This document shows, piece by piece, positions 33,151-42,500 of a stretch of 64,000 nucleotides of DNA. Origin of the DNA: an uncultured Oscillospiraceae bacterium (GTDB taxonomy: Bacteria; Bacillota; Clostridia; Oscillospirales; Oscillospiraceae); assembly GCA_947627325.1 (NCBI GenBank), contig CANQVO010000003.1, forward strand, positions 169,263 through 233,262. Direction: 5' to 3'. Every line of letters begins with the position of its first letter. Within the stretch, counting starts at the first letter, position 1. The position numbers and the translations under genes are program-made. Below the pieces are notes generated by a model. It had not been told where the DNA came from. It saw only the letters and a program-made list of their open reading frames with translations, and ran no database searches.

Positions 33151-33191
33151 ATCCCCCCCGGGCGGGCGCGCGAAAAATTTCCCCCGCCACC

Positions 33192-33220
33192 TTGTCCGGG
33201 GGCGAGAAATATGCTATGAT
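33192..33220 (+). promoter_or_regulatory. pyrB operon promoter
   Basis: TTGTCC, a 17-base spacer and TATGAT lie 36 bases before the pyrB start. The -10 is embedded in the inverted repeat ATGCTA-TGATG-TAGCAT (33211-33227). Confidence 0.7.
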
Positions 33221-33256
33221 GTAGCATAAGCGAGAAAAAGAGAGGGGGGAAGGACC

Positions 33257-34318
33257 GTGCGGCACCTGATCGACTTCGGGGACGTGACCCGGGAGGAGTG
33301 GGATGCGCTGTACGCCCAGGCGCAGAGCATCATGGACCGGCCGGAGGACTACCTGGACGCCTGCCGGGGCAAGGTGTGCGCCAGCCTGTTCTACGAGCCC
33401 TCCACCCGCACCAACTTCTCCTTCCAGACCGCCATGCTCCGCCTGGGGGGCACCGTCTTCGGCTTTGACAATCCCATGAACTCCTCCACCGCCAAGGGGG
33501 AGAACCTGAAGGACACCATCAAGATGGTCTCGGCCTACGCCGACGTCATCGTCATGCGTACCCCCTGGGAGGGCGCGGCCAAGGCCGCCTCTCTGTACGC
33601 CCACGTCCCCGTCATCAACGCCGGGGACGGCGGGCATATGCACCCCACCCAGACCATGACCGACCTGACCACCATGCAGCGGCTGCGGGGGGGCGTGGAC
33701 GGCCTGACCATCGGCATCTGCGGCGATCTGAAAAACGGCCGCACCGTCCACTCCCTCATCAAGGCCATGGCCAAGTTCCAGGGCGTGCGGCTCTACCTGA
33801 TCTCCCCCCGGGAGCTGGCCCTGCCCGAGTATATGCGGGCCTTCCTCCGCCAGCACCGCATCCCCCACCTGGATGTCACCGGCCTGGAGGCGGTCATCCC
33901 CCAGCTGGACGTGCTGTATATGACCCGCATCCAGCGCGAGCGGTTCGAGGACCCCGCGGCGTACGAGCGGTGCAAGGGGATCTACATTCTGACCCGGCAC
34001 AAGCTGGAGCGGGCCAAGCCCGAGCTGCTGGTGATGCACCCCCTGCCCCGGGTGGACGAGATCCACGTGGACGTGGACGACGACCCCCGGGCGGTCTACT
34101 TCCAGCAGGCCCGCTACGGGATGTTCGCCCGCATGGCCCTGCTGTCCGACCTGGCCAATCAGCCCCGGCAGGAGACGGTGGAGCCGGTGGAGATCGGCGC
34201 GGGCCCCGTCTGCCACAACCCCGCCTGTATCACCCAGCGGGAGGGGTATCTGCCCCCCCTGACCAAGGTGAACGGGGGCCGACTCTGCTGCGCCTTCTGC
34301 GACAAGGAGCTCTCTTGA
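33257..34318 (+). CDS. pyrB: Aspartate carbamoyltransferase with PyrI-like zinc tail
   Basis: Catalyses carbamoyl phosphate plus aspartate to carbamoyl-aspartate, the committed step of pyrimidine synthesis. Residues 1-310 are a standard PyrB with the carbamoyl-phosphate motif STRTNF near 50 and MHPLPRVDEI near 261. The last 35 residues form a CHNPAC (Cx4C) plus CAFC (Cx2C) pair followed by DKEL. This closely matches the zinc ribbon of the regulatory chain PyrI (CPNSNC, CKYC, EKEF). The allosteric nucleotide-binding half of PyrI is absent and no pyrI follows. The GTG start has GGGGGGAAGGA just before it. The gene heads an operon whose next member overlaps its stop codon. Confidence 0.95.
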   Translation: MRHLIDFGDVTREEWDALYAQAQSIMDRPEDYLDACRGKVCASLFYEPSTRTNFSFQTAMLRLGGTVFGFDNPMNSSTAKGENLKDTIKMVSAYADVIVMRTPWEGAAKAASLYAHVPVINAGDGGHMHPTQTMTDLTTMQRLRGGVDGLTIGICGDLKNGRTVHSLIKAMAKFQGVRLYLISPRELALPEYMRAFLRQHRIPHLDVTGLEAVIPQLDVLYMTRIQRERFEDPAAYERCKGIYILTRHKLERAKPELLVMHPLPRVDEIHVDVDDDPRAVYFQQARYGMFARMALLSDLANQPRQETVEPVEIGAGPVCHNPACITQREGYLPPLTKVNGGRLCCAFCDKELS

Positions 34319-36576
34319 GGCCCGGGCGGTGGGGACAGGCTCTCTTTCTGTCCTTTTCCGCCGCCGTTTTTCTGGCGATCTATCTGCTCCCGGTGACCCT
34401 GTGGCCCTGGCTGGGACTGCTCGCGCTGGCCCCGGCGGGGCTTTTTGCGTGGCGGAGGCGGCGGCTGGCCGCCCTGGCCTGCCTGGGCGCGGCGGCGGGA
34501 CTGCTGTGGTGCGGGGCCTACCGCGGGGTCTTCTTCGCCCCCGCCCAGGTGCTGAACGGCCAGCGGACCACCGTGACCCTCCACCTCTCCGAGACGCCCA
34601 CCCCCAGCGACTACGGCGCCGCCGCCACCGGCTGGGTGGTCCAGCCGGGCAGCGCGCCGGTCCAGGCCGTCCTCTACGGGGACGAGGACCTTCTGTCCCT
34701 GGCCCCCGGCGACCGGGTGACCGCCCTGGCCGACTGCGCCCAGACCGCCCTCCACCAGGAGAGCCGCTTCACCGCCCGGGCCACCCGGGGGATCTTTCTG
34801 CGGCTCACCGCCCGGGGCCCGGTGGAGGTGGAGCGGGCGGAGAAGACCCCGCTGTGGTGCCTGCCCCGGCGGTGGGGGGAGCGGGTGAGCCAGAGCCTGG
34901 CCCGCGCCCTGCCCGGCGACGTCTCCGGCCTGTTCCGGGCCATGGTCACCGGGGACCGCGGGGGGATCGGCGCCTTTGTCAACACCGACTTCCGCCGCGC
35001 CGGGATCTCCCACCTCATCGCCATCAGCGGGATGCACATCTGCTTTCTGGTGGGGTTCCTCACCCTGTTCACCGGCTTTGCCCCCAGGCGGCGGGCCCTC
35101 ATCTGCATCCCGGTGCTGGTGGCCTTCGCCCTGGCGGTGGGCTGTCCGTCCTCGGTGGTGCGGGCCTGCTGTCTCCAGATCGCCCTGCTGGCCGCCCAGG
35201 CTTTGGGCCGGGAGACGGAGCAGTGGACCTCCCTCTTCGGCACTCTGGCGTTCCTTTTGCTGTTGGACCCCTTCTCCGCGGCCAACATCGGCCTTCAGCT
35301 GTCTTTCGCCGCCGTGGCGGGGATCAACCTGGTCACGCCCCGGGCCTACGCGGCCATGGAGGGGCTCCGGCTGGCAGGGGAGGGCAGACCGGCCCGGTGG
35401 GCCAACGCCGTCCTCCGCTTCCTGACCCGCTCCCTGGCCACCACCCTGGGGGCGCTGATCTTCACCCTCCCCCTGTGCGCCTGGTACTTCGGCTCCATCT
35501 CCCTGGCCGCGCCCTTGACCAACCTGCTGGTCCTGCCCGTGGCGGGGGTGCTCTTTGCCGGGGGACTGGTGGTGGGCCTGCTGGGGCTGGTCCTGCCGGG
35601 GGCCGCGGCCGCGTTGGGCTGGGCGCTGGCCCTTCCCGGGCGGTATGTGCTGTGGGTGGCCCGGTGGGTGGCCGCCTTTCCGTACAGCAGTCTGCCTCTG
35701 TGGGGGGTCTACCCCCTGGCCCTCTCGGCGGCCTACGCGCTCTTGGTGGCGGCCCTGTTTCGCCGCCGGCGGCGGTGGGCGCCGGCCCTGTGCGCCCTGG
35801 CGCTGGTGGCGGGGAGCGTGGGGTATACCTCCCTCCGCTTCCGCCTGACCCCCTTCACCGCCGTGGCGCTGGACGTGGGGCAGGGGCAGAGCGTGATCCT
35901 CTCCTCCCAGGGGAAGACCGCCCTCATCGACTGCGGCGGCAACAGCTACGACGACCCCGGCGACATCTGCGCCGACTACCTGAACGCCCGGGGGGAGACC
36001 CGGGTGGATACCCTGGTCCTCACCCACTACCACGAAGACCACACCGGCGGCCTGGACGCCCTGTTCCGCCGCCTGGAGGTGGGCCGGGTGGTCCTCCCGG
36101 CCATGGACCACGACGAGAACCGCCAGGTGGAGATCCTGGCCCTGGCCGCCCGGGAGGGGGCGGAGGTGACCTGGCTCGCGGAGGACAGGGAGCTGACCCT
36201 GGGGCAGATGGCCCTCCAGCTCTACGCCCCTCTGGGGGGCGGCGGGGCCAACGAGGAGGGGCTCAGCGCCCTGGTGGGCGTGGGGGATTTCCATATGCTC
36301 CTCACCGGGGATATGACCACCACGGTGGAGAAGCGGCTGGTGATCAGCCACGACCTGCCCCGGTGCCAGGTGCTGGTGGCCGGGCACCACGGCTCCCGGT
36401 ACGCCACCGGGGAGACCCTTTTGGAGGCCGTCCGGCCCCAGCGGGTCATCATCTCGGTGGGCAGCAACAGCTACGGCCACCCCCACCCCGACACCCTGGC
36501 CCGCCTGGAGAAGATCGGCGCCCAGGTCTACCGCACCGACCAGCTGGGCCACATCGCCTTTACCGCCCACCCCTGA
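34315..36576 (+). CDS. comEC: ComEC/Rec2-type DNA uptake channel
   Basis: A polytopic membrane protein of 753 aa. The N-terminus has several transmembrane helices, followed by the ComEC competence domain (RRAGISHLIAISGMHICFLVG, then further helices). A C-terminal metallo-beta-lactamase-like domain has DVGQGQS and LTHYHEDHTGG near residue 570, then GHHGS. In competent bacteria ComEC carries one DNA strand across the membrane. The TTG start overlaps the pyrB stop by 3 bases and is chosen because AAGGAG lies 5 bases before it and the product begins with a short basic stretch and a membrane helix; no ATG or GTG fits as well. No other com genes are in the window, so competence is not shown. Confidence 0.9.
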   Translation: MRPGRWGQALFLSFSAAVFLAIYLLPVTLWPWLGLLALAPAGLFAWRRRRLAALACLGAAAGLLWCGAYRGVFFAPAQVLNGQRTTVTLHLSETPTPSDYGAAATGWVVQPGSAPVQAVLYGDEDLLSLAPGDRVTALADCAQTALHQESRFTARATRGIFLRLTARGPVEVERAEKTPLWCLPRRWGERVSQSLARALPGDVSGLFRAMVTGDRGGIGAFVNTDFRRAGISHLIAISGMHICFLVGFLTLFTGFAPRRRALICIPVLVAFALAVGCPSSVVRACCLQIALLAAQALGRETEQWTSLFGTLAFLLLLDPFSAANIGLQLSFAAVAGINLVTPRAYAAMEGLRLAGEGRPARWANAVLRFLTRSLATTLGALIFTLPLCAWYFGSISLAAPLTNLLVLPVAGVLFAGGLVVGLLGLVLPGAAAALGWALALPGRYVLWVARWVAAFPYSSLPLWGVYPLALSAAYALLVAALFRRRRRWAPALCALALVAGSVGYTSLRFRLTPFTAVALDVGQGQSVILSSQGKTALIDCGGNSYDDPGDICADYLNARGETRVDTLVLTHYHEDHTGGLDALFRRLEVGRVVLPAMDHDENRQVEILALAAREGAEVTWLAEDRELTLGQMALQLYAPLGGGGANEEGLSALVGVGDFHMLLTGDMTTTVEKRLVISHDLPRCQVLVAGHHGSRYATGETLLEAVRPQRVIISVGSNSYGHPHPDTLARLEKIGAQVYRTDQLGHIAFTAHP

Positions 36577-36590
36577 AAGGAGGAGTCCCC

Positions 36591-37622
36591 ATGCCCCCCA
36601 AAAAGCCAGACCAAAGCTCCCTCAAGGCGCTGAAGGGCCAGCTCAAGGCCAAGGAGCTGGGCCGCCTCTACGTCTTCCACGGGGAGGAGACTTACCTGCG
36701 GGACTACTACCTGGACCGGGTCCGGGAACTCCTGCTGCCCCCGGGGACGGAGGACTTTAACTTCAAGGTCCTGGAGGGCAAGGATACAGACGTCCGGGAG
36801 ATCGCCGCCACCGCCGACTGCCTTCCCATGATGGCCCCCCGGACGCTGGTGCTGGTGCGGGACTTCGACCTCTTTAAGATGAACGAGGCGGACCGGAAGT
36901 TCCTGCTGGACTACTTCGCCGACCTGCCCGAGTACCTGTGCCTGGTCTTCCTCTACGACACCATCGACTACAAGCCCGATGCCCGCACCAAGCTGGCCGC
37001 CTCCCTGAAGGAGCACGGCATGGTGGTGGACTTCCCCCGGCAGGAGCAGGGGGACCTGGTGGACTGGATCATCCGCCGCTTCAAGGCCACCGGCCACGAG
37101 ATCGACACCGAGAGCGCCAAGTACCTGATGTTCCTCTGCGGCGATCTGATGCACAACCTGACCGGGGAGATCGGCAAGATCGGCGCCTACGCCAAGGAGC
37201 GGCGCATCACCCGGGCGGACATCGACGCCCTGGCCACTCCCCAGCTGGACGCGGTGGTCTTTCAGCTCACCGACCATTTGAGCGTGAAAAACTACGACAA
37301 GGCCCTGGGCACCCTGGCGGACCTTCTGCATATGCAAGAGCCCCCCCAGGTCATCCTGGCCGCCCTGGGCAAGTATCTGCGCCAGCTCTACGCCGCCCGT
37401 GTGGCCCTGGAGGAGCGCCGTACCGCCGACGACCTGGCCGCCCTTTGGAAAATGCACCCCTACCCGGCGGGCAAGCTGATGGCGGCGGCCCGGCGGGTCA
37501 CCCTGCCCTGGTGCCGCGCCGCCCTGGAGCGGGCCGCGGCGGCGGACCTGGCTATGAAGTCCACCGGCACTGTCCCCGCCCAGGTGCTCACCGACCTGGT
37601 GCTCTCCCTGGTCTATGGATAA
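36591..37622 (+). CDS. holA: DNA polymerase III subunit delta
   Basis: A 343-aa clamp-loader subunit that opens the beta sliding clamp. The start (KAKELGRLYVFHGEETYLRDYYLDRV) and the central LVLVRDFDLFK, LFLYDTIDYKPD and LTGEIGKIGAYA segments fit the HolA family. The ATG has AAAGGAGGAG 6 bases upstream and follows comEC by 14 bases. The comEC-holA order is common in Firmicutes. The stop overlaps the start of rnmV by 8 bases. Confidence 0.93.
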   Translation: MPPKKPDQSSLKALKGQLKAKELGRLYVFHGEETYLRDYYLDRVRELLLPPGTEDFNFKVLEGKDTDVREIAATADCLPMMAPRTLVLVRDFDLFKMNEADRKFLLDYFADLPEYLCLVFLYDTIDYKPDARTKLAASLKEHGMVVDFPRQEQGDLVDWIIRRFKATGHEIDTESAKYLMFLCGDLMHNLTGEIGKIGAYAKERRITRADIDALATPQLDAVVFQLTDHLSVKNYDKALGTLADLLHMQEPPQVILAALGKYLRQLYAARVALEERRTADDLAALWKMHPYPAGKLMAAARRVTLPWCRAALERAAAADLAMKSTGTVPAQVLTDLVLSLVYG

Positions 37623-38208
37623 GCCGCGGGTCCGGGAGGTCATCTTGGTGGAGGGCCGGTATGACAAAAACACCCTCTCCCAGGTGGTGGACGGCCTCAT
37701 TTTGACCACCGAGGGCTTTGGGATCTTCAAGGACAAGGAGAAGGCCGCCCTCCTTCGCCGCCTGGCCCAGGAGCGGGGGGTGATCGTCCTCACCGACTCC
37801 GACGGGGCGGGCCTGGTCATCCGGGGCTACCTGAAGGGCGTTTTGCCCCCCGACCGGGTGAAGATGGCCTACATCCCCGATATCCCCGGCAAGGAGCGGC
37901 GGAAGATCGCCCCGGGCAAGGAGGGCAAGCTGGGGGTGGAGGGGATGCGCCCCGAGGTCCTGCGGCAGGCCCTGGAGCGGGCGGGGGCCACCTTTGATGA
38001 GGGGGAGGCGGCCCCCCGGGCCGGGGGGTTTACCAAGGCCGTCCTCTTTGACCTGGGCCTCACCGGCGTGCCGGAGGCCCGCGCCCGCCGCCTGGCGCTG
38101 CAAAAGGCCCTGGGCCTGCCCGCCAACCTCTCGACCAACGCCCTGGCGGAGGTGCTGAACGCCGTCACCACCCCGGAGGCGGCGGCAAAGCTGCTGGAGG
38201 GGCTGTAA
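37615..38208 (+). CDS. rnmV: Ribonuclease M5 (5S rRNA maturase)
   Basis: A 197-aa Toprim nuclease that trims 5S rRNA precursor in low-GC Gram-positives. The Toprim motifs are VILVEGRYDKNTL at the start and VLTDSDGAG near residue 60. GKEGKLGVEGMRPEVLRQALE and the C-terminal DUF4093-like part are typical of RnmV. It overlaps the end of holA, suggesting translational coupling. It is the last gene of the pyrB operon; a fresh promoter for hemW begins 18 bases later. Confidence 0.88.
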   Translation: MDKPRVREVILVEGRYDKNTLSQVVDGLILTTEGFGIFKDKEKAALLRRLAQERGVIVLTDSDGAGLVIRGYLKGVLPPDRVKMAYIPDIPGKERRKIAPGKEGKLGVEGMRPEVLRQALERAGATFDEGEAAPRAGGFTKAVLFDLGLTGVPEARARRLALQKALGLPANLSTNALAEVLNAVTTPEAAAKLLEGL

Positions 38209-38225
38209 GGCCCTGCTTTTCCCGG

Positions 38226-38254
38226 TTGCGGCGGGGCGAAAACTGTACTATAAT
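38226..38254 (+). promoter_or_regulatory. hemW promoter
   Basis: TTGCGG, a 17-base spacer and a consensus TATAAT lie 34 bases before the hemW start codon. Confidence 0.8.
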
Positions 38255-38288
38255 TGGGACAGAGCGATTTTTCGGGAGGTGTGGGAAC

Positions 38289-39479
38289 TTGGCGGATACG
38301 TTGGGCGTCTATCTCCATATCCCCTTCTGCAAAAGCAAGTGCGACTACTGCGACTTCTACTCCCTCCCCGGCCGGGAGGACGCGAAGGCGGCCTACGTCA
38401 AGGCCCTGAAGGCCCACATGGCCGAGACTGCCCCCCTGGCCCGGGACTACCGGGTGGACACCGTCTACTTCGGCGGCGGCACCCCCCTGATGCTGGGGGA
38501 CAAGGCCCTGTGCGAACTGCTGGCCTGGGTCAAGAAGCACTTTCGGATGGAGAAGGACGGGGAGATCACCGTGGAGGTCAACCCGGACTCAGTGGACCTC
38601 AAGGCCCTCAAGCGCCTGCGGCGGGCGGGCTTTAACCGCCTGTCCATCGGGATGCAGTCCGCCGTGGACGCCGAGCTCAAGGCCGTGGGCCGCCCCCACG
38701 ACTTCGCCCAGACCGTCCAGGCGGTGGCCTGGGCCCGGAAGGCCAAGTTCAAAAACGTCAGCCTGGATCTGATCTACGGCCTGCCCGGCCAGACTTTAGA
38801 CAGCTGGCGGCAGACCCTGGAGGCCGCGCTGGCGCTGGAGCCGGAACATATCTCCGGCTACGGGCTGAAGGTGGAGGAGGGCACCCCCCTCTGTGAGCGC
38901 GTGGCGGCGGGGGAGACCCTGCCCGACGACGACTTTCAGGCCGACGCCTACTTAATGATGGTGGAGCTCCTGGGCCAGCGGGGCTATGAGCAGTACGAGA
39001 TCTCCAACTTCGCCCGGCCGGGCTTCGCCTCCCGGCACAACCTGAAATACTGGCTCCTAAAGCCCTACCTGGGCTTCGGCCCCGGCGCCCACAGCGACTT
39101 CGGCTCCCGGCGCTACGCCTTCATCCGGGACCTGGAGGGCTACATCCGCGCGGTGGCGTCCGGGGAGCCGCTCCTCAGCGAGGACGAGGTCATCCCCCCC
39201 AGCGAGCGGGCGGCGGAGTACCTGATGCTCCGCCTGCGTACCACCCACGGCATTTTGGAGTGGGAGTACCGGCGGGAGTACCTGATGGACTTCGACCCCC
39301 TGCTGGAGCTGCTGGTCCAGTACGAGCGCCAGGGCTGGGCCCGGCAGGAGCGGGGCCGCTGGATCCTGACCCCGGAGGGGTTTTTGCGCTCCAACCAACT
39401 CATCGGCCAGCTTCTGGAGCACCAGGAGAAGGCCACCTTGCCATCCACCCTGCGCTATCTGCGCCGCCGGGACGACTGA
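38289..39479 (+). CDS. hemW: Radical SAM heme chaperone HemW
   Basis: A 396-aa radical SAM protein. HIPFCKSKCDYCDFYS carries the 4Fe-4S cysteines C14, C18 and C21; VYFGGGTP, SIGMQS and DLIYGLPGQT follow, as in the HemN/HemW family. The C-terminal HemN-type domain is present (GPGAHSDFGSRRY, RLRTTHG). HemW-type proteins insert heme into target proteins; coproporphyrinogen oxidation is less likely because the extra N-terminal motifs of HemN are missing. The TTG start is chosen for GGGAGGTG 7 bases upstream and for the normal family N-terminus; upstream in-frame codons lie in the promoter. Confidence 0.92.
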   Translation: MADTLGVYLHIPFCKSKCDYCDFYSLPGREDAKAAYVKALKAHMAETAPLARDYRVDTVYFGGGTPLMLGDKALCELLAWVKKHFRMEKDGEITVEVNPDSVDLKALKRLRRAGFNRLSIGMQSAVDAELKAVGRPHDFAQTVQAVAWARKAKFKNVSLDLIYGLPGQTLDSWRQTLEAALALEPEHISGYGLKVEEGTPLCERVAAGETLPDDDFQADAYLMMVELLGQRGYEQYEISNFARPGFASRHNLKYWLLKPYLGFGPGAHSDFGSRRYAFIRDLEGYIRAVASGEPLLSEDEVIPPSERAAEYLMLRLRTTHGILEWEYRREYLMDFDPLLELLVQYERQGWARQERGRWILTPEGFLRSNQLIGQLLEHQEKATLPSTLRYLRRRDD

Positions 39480-39512
39480 CAGCCGGTCCCGCTTTTCACG
39501 GAGGTTTTATAG

Positions 39513-42500
39513 ATGAAACGTCGCGCGTTGGCCCTTTTACTGATCTTCGCCCTGGCCCTGGCCCCCGCCGCCCTGGCCTCGGACGCCCTGGGCTGGGACC
39601 TGATCCAGGAGGACACCGTCCTGGGCCCCGGCGTCACCATGACCACACAGACCTTTTGGGGGGACAGCATCCAGGACTACCGCCGGGAGCGGTTTGTGAC
39701 CTACACCCCCGGCCAGGGGAGCACCCCCCTGGTCTATTACAGCGCCACCGTCCGCACCACCGCCACCCTGACCAACATGGCCAAGGCCATCGAGAGTTGG
39801 ACCGGCCGGGTGCTGGCCGGGGCCAACGGGGACTACTTCGTCATGTCCTCCGGCGTGCCCCTGGGCCTGGTGGTCACCGACGGGGTCCTGCGCTCCTCCG
39901 CCTCCTACCACTACGCCGTGGGCTTTCTGCCAGACGGCTCCGCCTTCGTGGGCAAGCCCGACCTCTCCATCACCGCGGACTTTTCCGGCTATCACCTGGC
40001 CGTGGGGGGCGGGTATAACAAGGCCCGGGAGACGGGGGCGGGCTACACCCTCTTCAGCCCCGACTTTGGCGACGCCACCCGGGGCACCGGGGCGGGGGTC
40101 AACGTGATCTTGCGCCCGGTGGCCGTGCCGGAGGACTACGAGGCCCCGGAAAAGCCCGCACCTTTCCTGGACCCCGAGCCCCCGCGGCCCGAGGCGGCGG
40201 AGGGGGCCGCCGAGTCCGCCGAACCCGCCGAGCCCAGCCAGTGGGACATCTGGAACTGGACCCGGCAGGCCTGGGAGGCGGAGATGGACCAGTGGCGCTG
40301 GGACCTGGCCTGGTCGGTGGAGGGCTTTGAGACTCTGCCCGCCCAGCTCTCCATCGGCGGGGAGTTGACGTGCGTGGTGGAGTCGGTGTCCGAGGCCGAC
40401 GGGGCGACGCCCATCCCGGCGGGGCGGCTGGTGCTGTCGGTGGCCAAGGGGGCGGACAGCTTTCTGGTGGAGGCCCTGTCCGGCCTGGCGGTGGGGGAGC
40501 AGGTGAAGCTGGCCGTCTCCGCCCCCGACCCCCGCTGGAGCCAGGCGGTCAGCGCCCTGGGGGCCTATGAGTGGATCCTGCGGGACGGGCAGGTACCCGC
40601 CGGTCTGGACGCCACCGCCGCCCCCCGCACCGCCCTGGGCATCAAGCCCGACGGGGACGTGATCCTCTACACCATCGACGGCCGCCAGACCGGGTACAGC
40701 CGGGGGGCCGGCGTGACCCAGGTGGCCAAGCGGCTGGTGGAGCTGGGGTGCGACCAGGCCGTCCTCTTTGACGGCGGCGGCTCCACCACCTTTGGGGCCA
40801 CCGGGGCGCTGGACAGCGCCTTCTCCCTGCAAAACAAGCCCTCGGACGGCGCCCAGCGGGCGGTGACCGACGCGCTGTTCTTTATCTCCTCCGCCCAGCC
40901 CACCGGCGTGCTGGGCAGTCTCTACATCCAGCCCCACAGCGGCTTTTTGCTCTCGGGGGCCAAGCTGGCCCTCTCGGCCCGGGGCATCGACACGGGCTAT
41001 TACCCCATGGGGGAGGAGCCCGTCTCCGGCGTGACCTACGCCGCCCAGGGCCCGGGGACCATCTCGGGCAACGTACTCACCGCCGGGGCGGAGAAGGGCG
41101 TGGTCACCCTCACCGCCACCGCCCCCGGCGGGGCCACGGGGGAGAGCGTGGTCAACGTGGTGGCCACCCCCGACGTCATCACCGTCTCCGACGCCGCCAC
41201 CGGCCAACAGGTGAGCGGGGTCAACCTGGACCCGGGCCAGAGCCTGGCCCTGTCCGCCTCCGCCGCCTGGCACAAGCTGCCCCTGCTCGCGGACAACAGC
41301 TGTTTCACCTGGATCGTGGACCCGGAGGTGGGCACGGTGGACCCCGCGGGGGTCCTCACCGCCGGGGAGCTGGCGGCGGCGGGGAAGCTGTACGTCACCG
41401 CCGGGGAGCTGACGGCCACCATCCCCGTCACCGTGGGCGGCCGGGTCGCCACCCTGGACGACTTTGAGGGGGAGACCCCCGTGCCGGAGAGCGACGATGC
41501 CGCCGTCCGCCACACCGCCGACCAGGTGAAGCTGGGCCGCCAGAGCCTGGAGATCGCCTATCCCCTGGACCAGAGCGCCACCCTGACCTGGTCCCAGCCC
41601 CTGGGGGAGGGGGCGCGGTACCTGGGCCTCTGGTATCTCAGCGACGGCCCCGTTCCCGCCCTGGAGCTCCAGCTGACCACGGCGGACGGCGAGAGCCAGC
41701 GGGTGGCGATCCCCCTCCAGCCCGGGGAGGACTGGCAGCACGTCCTCCTGCCCCTCCCGGAGGGGGCGGCGGCGATCGAGGCCCTGACCCTCACCCCCGG
41801 CGGGGAGATGGAGGAAGAGGGCACGGGGCGGCTCTACCTGGACCACCTCACCGCCGCCAACGGCCCGGTCACCGACACCACGCCCCCCACCGCCCAGCTG
41901 ACCTGGGACGGCGCGGCGGTGACCGCCACCCTCAGCGACAACACCGACAAGACCTTCCCGCCGGAGAACCTGAAGCTGACCCTGGACGGCTGGGACCTGG
42001 GCTTCACCCTGGCGGGGAACGTCCTCACCGCCCCCTTCTCCCGCTTTGACGCCAACGCCCACCGGGTGAGCCTGGAGCTCCGGGACGCCTCGGGCAACCT
42101 GGCCCGGGTCAGCCTGGACGTTCCCGCCCAGGGGGAGGCGGCCCCGCCCTTCACCGATATCGACGGCCACTGGGCCCGGGAGAACATCATCTACCTGGCC
42201 CAGCAGGGGGTGACCAACGGCCGCCAGAGCGGCGACGGCACCTTTGTCTTCGACCCACAGACCAACATCACCCGGGGGGAGTTCGCCGCCATGCTGGCCC
42301 GGTGGCTCCGGGTGGACCTGACCGCCTATGAGGGCGCGGACCTGCCCTTTGTGGACAGCGCCGACATCCCCGCCTGGGCCCGGGGGGCGGTGGCCTACCT
42401 GGCCGACACCGGCGTGATGACGGGCAGTTTGGAATCCGGCGGGCTCTACGCCAACGCGGGCGACCCCATCACCCGGGCCCAGGCCATGGCTATGCTGGGC

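Noticed and set aside
33970-34314. Upstream extension of comEC inside pyrB
   Set aside because: The extension reads pyrB DNA in another frame and has no family similarity. The TTG at 34315 with AAGGAG fits the family N-terminus.
34329-36590. Open frame joining comEC DNA to holA
   Set aside because: The first 750 codons are a Pro/Arg/Gly-rich shadow of comEC. HolA starts at the ATG with AAAGGAGGAG.
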